Source: Durusdinium trenchii (Eukaryota > Sar > Dinophyceae > Suessiales > Symbiodiniaceae). From it: a DNA stretch of 64,000 nt. The position numbers were made by a program, and so were the translations under genes. Positions 12,288 to 24,900 of this stretch are shown one piece after another; within the stretch, counting starts at the first letter, position 1, and each line of letters starts with the position of its first letter. Location of the stretch: contig CAXAMN010004002.1 of assembly GCA_963970005.1 (NCBI GenBank), positions 1,021,945 to 1,085,944 of the forward strand, read 5' to 3'. The notes below the pieces were generated by a model. That model had not been told where the DNA came from and made no database searches. It saw only the letters and a program-made list of their open reading frames with translations.

Positions 12288-14204
12288 TGTACTAAAACCA
12301 TCCAATTAAACCCTATTGGCGTACGGGGGCTCGCTGTTCTCAGTTCCAAACGACGCATCCATTTGGGGATGTGTGATCCCCATACTCTGACCGATTTGTT
12401 GGGAGATGACACCAGGTTGAGCAAAATGTGCATCAGAATCAAATTCATCGATTCTTCATTGTGGTATATGGCCGGTATTGAATTCAGACCTTTCTCATGC
12501 AAGCCAGCATGCATTTGCACCTTGGGCCACAGTGTTTCTCAGGAAGTTGATGTTAAGTCACCAAGTCCCAAGTCAGAAAAAAAACAACTTCAGGAAAGCA
12601 ATTGTTTGTCCCAAGTCTTGCAAGGTTGATGTTTCTGACGCGTCCGTGAAGACTGTAGACTATGTCAAAGCTGCCGTGTCTTGAGGCTGCTGGCGAAGCA
12701 GCAAGTTTCCGCCACCTTGGATTGATGAAATAGCCTACCGGGGTCAAACGGGACTGTCCCAGAAAACCTGTAACAGTCGGTCCTAGTGTATGACTCACTG
12801 ACGTGGAAGTGGATGGCATGGTCCGGAAGACTACTGTCCTTTACAAACAGGGGGTGCCATCCACTTCCATGTGTTCGTCGGAGTGTAACCATCATCATTA
12901 GTGTATTATCACAACTTAGAGATGTCGGCCTGCAACCTAACCAGCATCATCCACTGAAATCCGGTAATGGGATGTGACCAAGATTGGAGGGTGCAAGTCC
13001 ATTCGGTGGTTTTGATGCCGTTTGAGGTGATCCAACACTGAGAAACCACCGGAGAAGTCTATTTTAAAGACTCCATTTGGGACTGGAATATACATATATA
13101 TATATATAGAATCCGTCCGTTCACTTCGAGAATCTCAGACCTTCCATTGGGTGACGTTTGATGGTTTGACAATTTGACACACACGGAGAGCGAGGTCAAT
13201 CAAAGGTCAAGATGTCCCAGAGGAGCTCGCAGCAAGTCACTTCCTTTCTTCGAAAGGGGTTCGTGTTTGACTTGAAGTTCTCTTTGTAGCACCTTCACAA
13301 CTTGCATCCAATTGCTGGTGCCGAACAGAATGTTAGTGGACAGCAGTGGACTTCTTGCAAGTGACCAAAATTGGCCTTGACACGAACGTCCCGAACAGGT
13401 GTGGTGAAATACATTCTGCATCATCCTGCCAAAGATTTTAGCCAAACACTGGTCGAACAATCCAGGAATCCAGAATGAGTTGAGCAAGAAACTGGAACCA
13501 GCTTGCATGCATTTGATGCTGCTTCCTTTTGCACTGGTGCAACTGCAAGGTATTGCGACGGATCTCATGGGAAATACAACAAGGCCACAGCCGGCGGGTT
13601 CGGGGAAACCTACGCATTCTTTCGGACATGAAGTGTTTTCTCCTCGTAGCCGGGGTCCTGCCGTCACTCCGTCCTGACTGTTTGGTACAAACACGTGCAA
13701 AACAACTGCTCCCAGGCTCCCAGGCTAAAAGCGCCACAGTGCACCGTGCACCTGGTTCTGGTTGCCACTTAGAAGATAGGGCTCAGAATGTGCTCAGACG
13801 CTGGAGACGCCCAGAGCTCATGGCATTTACAAGGCAAGACGTGGGTAGATGTGACCTGACACCAAGACGATTATATAAAAATATATACAACATACACTGC
13901 CTGAAACAGGGTGGTTAATGGAGACTCTTGATCCCCAAGGGGCTATTTATGGACACCCTTTCCGGAAATCATCATGGAAGTGCAGTTCACCACCTGTTTG
14001 TATTCGGATTTAAGGGTCATCCATTTGTGTGCCATGACATCCACGTCCATGATTGTTTCAGGGAGTGTAGCAATTAGTGTTGGGTCTGTAATGGTCAATT
14101 CTTCCCTGCAAACAACTGGGGGAAGGTCTATAGAGATGGGTCTTCCAGAAACAATTTTGGTAGTGGTCGTCGTCGTATTAGTAGTCGGAGTCATAGTAGT
14201 TCTA

Positions 14205-14234
14205 CTTGTAACCCTGACCATGACCAACCCTCAC

Positions 14235-14311
<77 letters not shown>

Positions 14312-14347
14312 TAGTAGCAGCTTGTTGATCTTGGTCAGGGTTACAAG
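14205..14347. repeat. Trinucleotide (ACT)n tract inside an inverted repeat
   Basis: About 28 units of TAC/ACT lie between arms CTTGTAACCCTGACCA and TTGGTCAGGGTTACAAG, which pair over about 16 bases. Upstream, AGTAG and AGTAGT strings can also pair with the tract, so the whole can fold as one hairpin. Confidence 0.8.
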
Positions 14348-16794
14348 TTACAAGTAGATATACAATGAGGAAACACTGCCAACTCTGAAACAGTTCAGCT
14401 GTGTAGAATTTGTTGTCAATGTTGTTGTGTTTAAAGTATTCGTTCCCACTAATATTGCACTCTGTTTTGGGCTGACATGGCCAGGTTCATGTTGCAGTCA
14501 TATTGAAAGGATTCTTTTCACTCACCAGCTGTCGCTGTCAGGAGTGCTGTGACAACACTGGGCCACTTGTTCTCAAAACTGCCTAAGGCGGGCAGAGAAC
14601 GGTTTTTTTCAGACCGGTGCACCCACTTTTTCTAGGATTCAGATCCCATTTCAAAGGATTCCACCATCATCCCAAAGGGACATATTGATGAATATTGCAT
14701 ATTATGCCACAACTTACTGTACAGCAAATGGCGTTCATTTCCCTATGAAATGGTTGAAAAACCCTAGTTCGACTATCCTAGTTCGGTACCCCTGGTAGCT
14801 CGGGTCCTATGGTCCCGGTCACTTAACTTCAGAAGAAACCCGAGTGAAATCTAGGATGTTCCTTATTTCATATGAAATCGACTCTCCTTTGTAGGGAAAC
14901 CCCCGTTCGTTTCCCTCTTCTTTTCTACCCCCAGACCGGGCCCCCAGGGGTCGGCCCGGACCCGTCAGGGAGAGAGTTCCACGGCCGGACAGCCCACAGA
15001 CCCGGCTGAGTGGCAGTGTCTTCCAGAGACAAGGTGGAGCAAACCACATCAATCCAATACAACGCTTCAATACCTGACGTCAAAACACGCTTCGGAAGTT
15101 CACGCCAGTGCCGATGCCAGAGCCGGCTGTCAGCAAAAATTCAGAACATCCAATGACTTTTGATGTGAACGGTGACCCTTTCAGCAGCTAGGCCTGGAAA
15201 TGGAGCCTGCGCCAGCCAGGCTGCTACACACAAGCCGCCACAAAGAGTCGTGCAGACCAAAGCTAGGATTGGATAATGGTCCCTTGTTCATATTCTATTA
15301 CATTCTTATATTCATGATCTACGTGTAACATCAGTTCAAGTGTGAGAGTTTTTGGAGCCCGGCACCAGATACGAACCATCACAAGCGCAGTATAAGAGCT
15401 TTCATGGTCCCGTGCTGCACATCACCACAAGGACGGTTGTTGCGAACGCACATTCTCCGCTAACAAAAACCACCCGAACTGGATGGGGCTGCACCCGACC
15501 TCTCCAAATTGTGCCAAACAAAGAAACAGGTCACAAAGTCTTTCGGAGTGTTTCGCACACGGGCACGGCGAGTCTTCCGGTGGCACACGGGCACGGTTTA
15601 GCTACGGGTCTTGACGCCCGATGCAGCAGCGAAGTGGCCCACCCTGCGGTGATGGCGAACGTGCAGAGAAAACAGGATCAATTGCACGGCCTTGAGCCGG
15701 AAGAAATAGGAAAGTGCTAGTACCCGTAGGTTGGAGACCATGGCAGAAACAAAGAAAACACATACTGTAAGGAAATGTAAGAAAGGTCTTTTTGTCTCAT
15801 TACTTCGTCATGGCGCTTTCACAGGCTGCGCAGCCGGCCCTCCGTATTATAGTATAATGTTTGCTTTGTGGGAGCGTTTTTGGTTGAAAAACTATAGGAC
15901 TAGGAGCGTGAAGCTTTGTTGAGTGAAGATCTCTCAATAGAACACTTTCATTTACTGTACGGTGGTTCTTTTAGTTTGTTCATGGATCTTTGCACGGTCA
16001 TGACATGACCCACATCCATATGGTGCCCTTGTGGGGCTGGAGAAACCATCAGCTAGTGTGGCAGCGGGTCGCTACCTTTGGGGTTCCATTGGCTTGTGTT
16101 GCTGCTGCGCAGTCGTTTTTTGCTTGGATCAATCCTGGAGAGGAGGAGTTTAGATGGAACATCAATATGACAGGAGGCCGTCAGCAGGGCCGGTAGAGAT
16201 GCAGACAACACTAGCCACTAGCTTGAAAGCAACTTAAAGCAACCACCTGTTGCAAAAGTAGTGCAGTCAGGATCAGTAAGGCGCACCCTTCATAGGTTCC
16301 AGGGGCGTTACAGCTGCGCATTCGAGAACCGCAGCTGTTGCACACTGACCGGCCAACATGGAACTTTGGTTTGCAGCAAGAAACGATTTGGCTTCGCAAG
16401 CCGTCCAAACTTATCGAAGTTTGGGTTGACTGGAGCCTAGGCCGCCTAGGCCCGAGCCCATGAAGAACTGGCTTAAGCAAGATTTGTCCAAGCTCCGGGC
16501 CATCTAAAAAGCATTAACAGATTTATATATGTGATTTTATAAAAGCCATGTCCAAGTTGATGGTCAAAACCTTGAGGTTAGCAGCTAGTTCTAGAGTTGA
16601 GGTTGGTTTGAGGCGTAGAGAAGATATGAAAAGATAGATGTACATTCGCTTTGTTTGTGCTTTTGGTGCCCCAAACATTTGATCCGTGAGAAGCCCATGG
16701 GCCTCGTCCATTGGCCTCGCGTTCGGGTTTCGGTGTGGGAAACACTCCATCAAGGCGGCCAACATGGAAATCCATTTGGAACACTACAAGTTTG

Positions 16795-16880
16795 TACCAG
16801 CACCACCCAGTTTGGGTGGTTATTAGATGGAAAATAGATAGTCAGGGGGGTCAAACCACCCGAACTGGGTGGTGCTGGTA
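16795..16880. mobile_element. MITE-like element with 27-bp terminal inverted repeats
   Basis: The 86-bp element has arms TACCAGCACCACCCAGTTTG + GGTGGTT and AACCACCCGAACTGGGTGGT + GCTGGTA. They match as inverted repeats with one mismatch in 27. A fragment of the same arm (ACCACCCGAACTGGATGG) occurs near 15470. Confidence 0.8.
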
Positions 16881-17037
16881 TGTCGATGCTTTGATGATCT
16901 TCCTTTTTGGAGGCACATGGGAGTCAGGAGACGAAGACTCTTTCGAAGAGTCACCCAACCAAACGACTCCCGTGCGAACGGTCACCTCGACTCGGGTCGA
17001 AAACCACCGAAGCCGAGTGTCCGCGTTGATCGATTTT

Positions 17038-17131
17038 CCCTAGGGCTCCAACCACCTCCGTTTCGAAGATGGTTGGGGTGGGTGCCAGGGGGGTCTAACC
17101 ACCTCCTGAGGATATGGTTTGAGCCCTAGGG
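17038..17131. mobile_element. MITE-like element, CCCTAGGG family
   Basis: This 94-bp copy has ends CCCTAGGGCTCCAACCACC and GGTTTGAGCCCTAGGG and the same interior as the copy at 63777. It differs at only a few bases, which points to recent spread. Confidence 0.82.
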
Positions 17132-17754
17132 TTTTGTGATCTGAGGTGGTCATGTCGGTGGATCCGACAATGCGAGGGTGCTGGACGGGTTTGGCCGAGC
17201 TGGGCTGCCTCAGAGGTGCCTTTTCCTTTTCGATTCGCCGGCGCTTTTGGTGGGGAGAGGTGCGCGAGGATGGAGGAAGCAGATGAGTTTGGGATTGGAA
17301 CGCCAATTTCATAGCGATTGGAGGGCCACTGGGTCACCATCGGACCAGAGAAAACTGATATGATTTTGATAGTTACTTTTAATTACATATTTATATAATT
17401 ATGGTTCGAGATGGTTCGAGAGTAAGCAGCTTCTGGGCCCACATGCCACCTCACACGTCAACGAAGCTCCTTTCGGCGGCCCCTGGAAGTGAGCTGCTGA
17501 TTGAGGCATTTTGATGGATAGTCACCTCCCGAAGCGTGTCAGCATGCTACCAGCGATCCTTATCCATAAAGCTCGCTCTCAGACTTACCGCTTTGCCACC
17601 GGCCTGCAGTGAAGCTCCGGGATGGGTGAAGCAGATTTGTGCGGTAGAGGGTGAAATGCGTCCTTAAACGGCACGGTTGTTGCCTGGCCTTCGTTTTTGT
17701 AGGTCTTTGAGGTGAAGAAGCCCACTTTTTTTGTTATTGGAACAAAGGCAAATG

Positions 17755-17774
17755 CAGAGAGAGAGAGAGAGAGC
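17755..17774 (+). repeat. (GA)n microsatellite
   Basis: About nine GA units. A similar (GA)n tract is at 48070-48089 and a (TG)n tract at 25506-25522. Confidence 0.8.
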
Positions 17775-18889
17775 AGGTGCAAGGGTTGTTGTTGGCAGTG
17801 TAGGCACGTCAGGTACAGCTTAAAAAGTTCAGACTCAGGAACCCATACTTCACCGCACTGTGCAATGTTCGATTCACTTGCCTTCACATGCATTTCCAGG
17901 GCATTTTGGTGGCTATGATTGGTCTTTGTACATTCCACTACTGTAACACACACACTAAGTTTGGCAGCAACACTCATGAAATTCAGAGGTTGATTCTATT
18001 TGTGCCGCGGCCAATCGCGCTTTCCTCGGTCCACCGACCGGTCCCAAGGCGGATGGCGTGCAAAGCTTCTTCGGCACGGGCCGCATTAGTCATGGCATCA
18101 GTGTTGAAGAGCGCTATGTCTTTCTTCCAGGACAAGCCACAGACAGACCGTTCCTGTCTTCACCAAAAGTGTTCACCTGTTTGAAAGTTTGATGGTCAAA
18201 TCCCCCAGGCCCGCAGCGGGGGAGGTCGATTTCGGGGAGGGTCGCTGGCCGGATGAACCTCGGACGACTCTTGGAGAGAGGGCCAACAAGAACCATGTAC
18301 TTCCATGGAAGTTGATCTGGACCACGTCAGCAGAAGTTGGACAGGTTTCAGGTCCATCTTCAATCAAAGGCAAACGGAAGGGTAGTGCACAGAAAGGGTT
18401 TTGCAAAAACCTATTCTACTAACGCGTGGAAGGCGCGTGACCTTCGTAGAGCCCAAGGCTGTTCGTGGACAGTTCGTGGAATGGTGGGCCAGTAGGAGAA
18501 CTGACTGCAACGAAATCCCAGAAACCTTCGCAGACTCAGAACTTCGTGGAGTATTTTTGATGCACTAACTTCGTATAAGCGATTTTTGCTGACCCCCTTT
18601 CTCCACACACCCGTTTAGCATTCATTCAAGTTCACCAGTGCCAGATGAGATTCCGTGTTTCGTTCCGTTTGATCAGGCAGAGGTTTGTGGAGGGTTGGAG
18701 GATGCTGCTGCTAGTTCGCCAAGGCCCTGCATGATTCTTGGGGGTTCCAGGTGCTTGTTGGACTCCTGAATGGACGTATCGATGTTCCCAATCCCTGAAG
18801 TGAGGCTCCTGGTCGAAGCTCAAAAAGAACCGCACCCGCATCTGTATGAATCCTGCATCCGTGCTGTGAGTATCCTCATGGCTCGCCAG

Positions 18890-18918
18890 GAGAGCCGCTG
18901 GGTAAGGGCAGCTTCGGA
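18890..18918 (+). CDS. CDPK: CDPK exon: glycine-rich ATP loop
   Basis: The exon follows an acceptor CAG|G and reads [10 protein letters not shown], which contains the protein-kinase P-loop pattern GxGxxG. It ends exactly after GGA with a GT donor (GTCACT). The next kinase exon at 19654 begins in phase 0 with EVRVA, so the join gives the expected GSFG-EVRVA strand beta1-beta2. The acceptor position is the less certain edge. A longer open frame in another reading frame crosses this place and is probably spurious. Confidence 0.72.
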
Positions 18919-21900
18919 GTCACTTGGCCAAAGAGATCAAGGTGTTGGTCCAGCTGGAGATTTCTGCTAGATAGGAGGTGGTTGAACTTCAGTTCGCTTA
19001 CTATCCATGGGCCAACCATCCCCAAGTAGTTGACCCCTACGGCCAGGCAGGGGTAGGGGGAACCTCAGACTGCTCTGCGGTCTCCGGTCCGGGTTACGGA
19101 CCCCCGGAGCGTGAAAATTCACCGGCATCTCATCGTTCGTGACCTGCGAGCATTCGGTGCCGTATTTCTGAAGAACCTCAGCATGGCATGCGGTGGAGGG
19201 CGTTCTTCAGCACCAAAAACGTCTGAAAACAGCTAAAAGGGGGTTTTTCAAACGTCAAAAGCCACAGACATTTGCTGCATTGACTGAGGGTAAAAATGGG
19301 TAAAATACTGTTCCAAGTGAGATCGATATGAATTTTTCCTGTCTCCCTGAGTGGGCCGTCGCATCAGAGCCCAGACCAGGCGGAATATATAGTTCCAAAC
19401 ATTTACCCCACTTATGACCCTAACTGGCCAGCTAGTGTAAGTAACATTGAGTATCATTAAGTACCATTCCATACATGGATGGTTTGGGGATCTTGACCTT
19501 GGGGGTTGGTCCCACCCTTTCCTAGGTGACTGTGCGAACATTGGGGCTCCAACCGAGCACTGGCGCTGAGACCAGCATGGTTCCAAACCGGTCATGTGAA
19601 GAAAATATGGGCTCCAAGACCTATGGAGCAAAGCCCCCGACCAGCGACCCGAGGAAGTCCGAGTGGCCATGGATAAGCACACCCGTGAGCGCAACGCAGT
19701 CAAGTGTGCTGCACTCAGGCTTTTGGGGGCCTCTGTACATCGATGGGTTCATAGAGTGAAGATGTTTGCTCGTACCCCAGGGATCCAGTCGTAGCGAACC
19801 TCAGAAAGCACGACTGGACCCTCCAAACTTACATAACAGTGTCTCCAATCACCTTCTCAGAGGGTATGTGGATCCCTAAAAATATGTAAATCACGGAGTC
19901 CCAGGTAGAAACTTCAAAGAGTGAACTTGCCTTGGAATTTAAGGGCTGACGCCCACCACCGGCGGGTGGTTGCAGATGGTGGTTGTTGTTGTTGTTGTTG
20001 TTGTTGTTGGTGTTGTTGCAGATGGTTGTGGTTGTTGTGGTTGCGGTCGTGGTTTAGGGGCCCACCACACGATGCAGGATATGCACACCGGTGCGGCACG
20101 CATTTCTAGCATTATGCACCCGTGTTGGGCATATGTTTGGAGCTATGTTGGTGGTATTTTGCACTTTATGTTGACATACTCTTCAGATGCGACGTTTTCC
20201 GTACCGGACCCCCTCTCCGAGGCCGAAACCACATGAAAACAATGTTTTTTTGAGAATCCGGCCCCATCCAAGCGCACGAGACACACTATAAAGTGCGATG
20301 TTTTTGAACGTCGCACGCAAAAAACACTGTAAAGCACACGGGCGTAGGTATCCTCCAGGTCTAACCTTCTGGTCGGTGGCAAAAACAAAACCCTTCGGGA
20401 GAAAAAACAAAACCCTTCGGGAGGACACGGCCAGGTGGGCCCCTGGCCGGATTGCTGTTTATTTAACCTTTGAGGTGCTCAGCAAGCGTTCAAGCACTGA
20501 GATTTCGCAACATGTTCTAGGGCCGCACTGAGAGCGTTTTTGGCTTTCCCGGTTCACTCCGTGGGCAATTGGGAGTGATCTTCAATGATTCCTTCGCGAA
20601 GCGCCAAGCAACTATTGGGTGAGAGCTGAAGTCTCATGAAGCTTTTCATTCCATTTAGACCCTGTGTGAACCACCCCAAATCTTGCGGCATATAGTCCAG
20701 ACATGGAGCGTTTGGGGATGGGAACGTGCGAGCCAACGTGTGGGAGCCAATGCATCTCCGAAGCCAATGTCTAAACCCCATTCCTGGGGTAAGGATGGTA
20801 AGGTGCACTATGTTTGCCCATAGTCGAGAATCGAGTGTTTACGAACTCAGGTGCCTTTGTGAGCAAACGCGACAAGATGAGCCAGAAAGAGAACCAGAAA
20901 GAGAAGGATTATGTTTTAGAGTCCTTCATTCAAGAGTCTCAAGTACATCTGAGCCATGTTTGCAATCAGCTCACTTTCCTCAGTTGACTGAGTTTTTTTT
21001 TGACCGGGCGGTCCGATGGGCAACCGATTGGCAACAGGGACCGGCGTCTCCTTTTGGGGCATTGCGGCCTGAAAACACTGTTGACCTTCCTGTATATTAG
21101 TTGGGGGCGTTTGATTGTACAGGGAAGCAATTTGCGAGGACTTCCCTATAAAGCCAAATGCACCGGGGTTCCGAATGCTTCCAAGCTAATGGTCGCCGCA
21201 ATGTATACTCCTTTGAAGAACCCTATATAAGGACTGGCGGCGAGAAACCAGACTGTTGAAAGAGACCGGATATAACATCAAAAGAAACGTACTCCAAAAA
21301 GAGAGCGAGGCAGTGAGGCAGAAACACCAGCTGTCAGAAACAGGCATCAGCCTATCACCAAGTTCCCAAGATCCAACACCAATCCTTAGGAAGTTGGACC
21401 ACCCGAACATCGTCAAGTTGCTGCATGTGCTGCTGGGCTCAAGGTTTTATTCTTTGGTGCTGGACTAGGGAATGAGGGTGGCTGGGTCCAGCTCATTCCC
21501 TCATTCCCTAGGGCCTATGCCTATGATGTTTCACATTCTTGTAAGATATTATATATTCTAATACAACTAAACTTTTCTTTGTATACACACCAGTTTGGTT
21601 TGCTTTTAGCGTGGCCATTGCTATGGGCCTACCTCGCATCCCAAAACAAGTTCCACTCTTATGCCGGTCACAGTCGGTAAAAGCGTCGGTCAAATAGAAC
21701 CATTTGGATATGTCGGGGGTTTCAGGTCCTAGCCAAAGCGGGTTTCACCCACTGTTACTGGAATGGGATACCCAGACACGCCATGGGACTGCCATATATG
21801 CTGATCAGTTGGGGTGGTTTTGGGGGCCAATGGGGCGGCAGTCCTATGGCAGTCCCAGACAGGTCGTGTCTGGGATCTATACCCAAGGAATCAGATTGTG

Positions 21901-24900
21901 CCGCTGGGGGCCAAGGACACATTGAAGTGTTTGTTTTGGGGACCGATTGGTCGGACGTGTTTTGATTCATTCACCTGCATTCTCCAAGTTACTGTAGGTT
22001 GAGTGGCACCTGTAGCTCAGAGTTGTGAGAATTTCGAGTGATTTCGGATATATAATTGGAATTTGTTTTGTTGAAACCATGGTGATGTATGATGATGTAA
22101 GTCAGTTTCTATCATTCTCCTCTTCCCCAGGTGCGTTTTTGTTGGCCTTATCGGAAAAACGTTTGGATCGACTTCGAAGTCACGCTTCGTTGCATCGAGG
22201 TATGCCAACGAGGGATCATGTCACCTTGTTGGGTGCCCTAGCATCGCTGGCGAAGCGGCATGGAGCATCGTGATTCCAACGGCCAGTTGGGATGTTTGGA
22301 AGGAGATAGGCGCCCAAGAGTGTCCAAACAACAGGTATTACCATGGTATTACAGCACCTGGCTTTGCCCTCCATTCTTACCAAACAGACCTCATACTTCC
22401 AAACGGACCATTCGAAAGCCGCAAAAGCTGTCTCCCTGTGTTCGAAGGACACGGTGTCGCGTCCTGTTCGGGTCCCGACAGGGACTGGATCTGACCACTC
22501 TCCGGCAGAACGATGTGCTGTGGCCTAGGTCCCCTAGGTCCCCATGGGAGGTGGATGAGCGCGCTTTGCACGGTCAACAGTGAGGTGGATGAGCATCAGC
22601 GCTCGCACTGTTGGCTGAATGCTTGTGACCCTGTGACCCCTGCAAATGAAGACCCCAGAGACCAGTTCAAATTGGATCTCTCTCTTTGATTGAGAGTCAT
22701 GAGTCATGAGTAGTCAGTATAGTCAGTTGTCTACTAGCCGCTGAGAGATCCAATTCCAGTGGAGCTAACTTGCTGGCCTAGTTGGGAGATAGATTGTACA
22801 AATCTAATCTCCGTGTTTATTCTGGGAATACCCTCGCCCTGACGGTTCTTCCATGTGTCACTGAAAATGCACCGTAACCGACATAAGATCAAATGATGGT
22901 TCCCAGGTAGGCGACAAAGGCACACCCCTAATCAAAAACCACATCTAACAACAGATCAGGCATGATCAGCCTAAACAATTAAGCGCTGCAAAAAATATCA
23001 ACATTGAAAATGCACAGTTGAAGCAACACATTGTTCACCCGCAAAAAAACATTTCGCAATACAGAGTCTGTGCCAGGCCACACCGGGGGCACAGCTTCGA
23101 GTCGGAGTCTACAGAAAAGGATGCCAAATCGTTATAACTTTCGCACCTTTTGTGGGGCACATCGTCGATGGTATCGGAAGAAGGACGTCCTATTCGCCGC
23201 AAAAAGCGGTGAAGAAGAGTACCCGTCCCAAACACTCCATGTATTGCATATATGCCTCCGTTGACCCCTGTGTCAACCATCCCTATAGGATCCTTATAGG
23301 TATATATGCCAGTCCCATGTGTCGTGTTGTGCTTTTGCCTCTTCAGGCTGGGGTTGGTTTACCAATCAAGAGTCTCATTTACTACCTTTCAGCCTTTAGA
23401 ACTTTAGTTCAGGTCATGGAGCTTTGCAGTGGCGGCGAGCTCTATGATCGCTGGTATGATCGAGGTACACGGCATTGGTCGGGCATGGCATGGGTGGAGC
23501 CCCTATTTTGTTGATGACCAGAATTGACCAGATATGGCACGCTTTCGACTTTTTCTAAAAGTGGGGATCCGGGATCTACTTTTCTATTTTTGACAGGGGG
23601 TTCTATAGGGTGGGTGGAGGTGACGGGGCTGGATAGATGTAGACTCATTCCAGCCATGTAGACTATTGGGTGCCCCACTGGTGAACATTGTAACTTGTAA
23701 GACGTACTTCGACTCGGACTCACCAACGTGGAACACCCTGTTTGTGTAGGAATTCCAGGTATTCTATCCTCTTTAGTTTTTTCTTGCTTTATGTTGTTTT
23801 GCCCACTCTTGGTTGAAACAAGGGTTTGATAACGTGCGAGTGCAGGCTGAGATGTTACGTAGGGGCAAGGCTAATTTGTTGGTATACAGGAGGCTCCAGG
23901 CTTTGATGGGTTTGGTCCGGTCCAAAGTATTCTTGGACATGTGACAATTGAATACCGGCTGATTTGTTGAACATATGCAACTTGATGCAACTTAATCACC
24001 TAACACGCACAAGTAAGTCGGCGGAATGTGGTTCTGACGTCTTTTGCTGCACTGATTTCACACTCTCAGGTGTCTTTACCGAGGATGAAGCAATCATAGC
24101 CCTGAGGCACGATGCTTTTTGTGAATAAAACGGCTGTGGCAGGGGTCGGGTTGATATTTCTACGCCAGGCAAATCCAATCTTGATCTATTCCGACCATTT
24201 TAACTTTAAGCCTATATATATATAGATGTCAGGTGCCCTAAATGTATGGCGTTTCTGCATGGCCATTTGGGTGGTGGTTTCAGATGTTGCTATTTGCAAC
24301 CTTTACTTGGGGTGATTGAACCCACTGTTTCATATGTTTCAAGTGAGTTGAGCTCACCAACCAGCCATTCTTAGGCAAGTTGCAATCGACCAAGGAAGAA
24401 ACCCAGCGCTCTTTACAGCGCCAAAACAAAGTGTACAGCTTGCTCCAGGCGGTTTTTTGCCTCGTCCTGTTTCAATGGATAAACGTCGTGAGACTATCTA
24501 TCAACAGAGATTAACTATATCTATATGATTCGTTTTGTGGAGCTTCTCCGCAAATTCGTCGATGATCTTTAGACGGAATGTTTGTTTCAGCTGAGTTCTG
24601 TGTGTCCCTTCCGGGGATCCCCAGGCAGCCCAGCTGAAACACTTCATGTCACCTGATCCTCGCTGACTCCTCGCTTCAGGCAAATGCTTCGGGCACTGAT
24701 CCTCGTCCAGAGAGATCGCTTGAGATCCCTTGTGGCGAGATGTGGTAAACTCCAGTCTTCGTTGGGGTCACCTACCTGACTTTTCGGAACCTACCTAGTG
24801 GTAGGGTGGACAACGGGATTATCGTTTTGCAACTAAACAAGAATAGGTGGAAAGGGGTTAAGCTTGATGTTCCATGGAAACTGAGGGAGCAAGAGAACAC

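Larger units (their letters stand above)
9601..18889. other. Repeat-rich stretch with only weak coding hints
   Basis: GC-rich patches at 9640-9920, 10190-10345, 10640-10730, 11500-11575, 15590-15715 and 18005-18300 have open frames with protein-like composition (for example GEALSKSTLVNPGIEPRLRR at about 10240 and EVAHPAVMANVQRKQDQLHG at about 15640). None matches a family and the strand is often ambiguous. Some could be N-terminal CDPK exons, since the kinase's sequence before the glycine loop is missing. Confidence 0.45.

Noticed and set aside
13200..13700. A 166-codon minus-strand open frame.
   Set aside because: Composition is rich in Cys, Ser and Phe with no domain, and + strand frames overlap it. 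It looks like chance in a genome where real exons are short.
22436..22470. [12 protein letters not shown] as the missing CDPK exon before the hinge.
   Set aside because: It shares only VFE with the family text, and no AG acceptor in the required phase precedes it.
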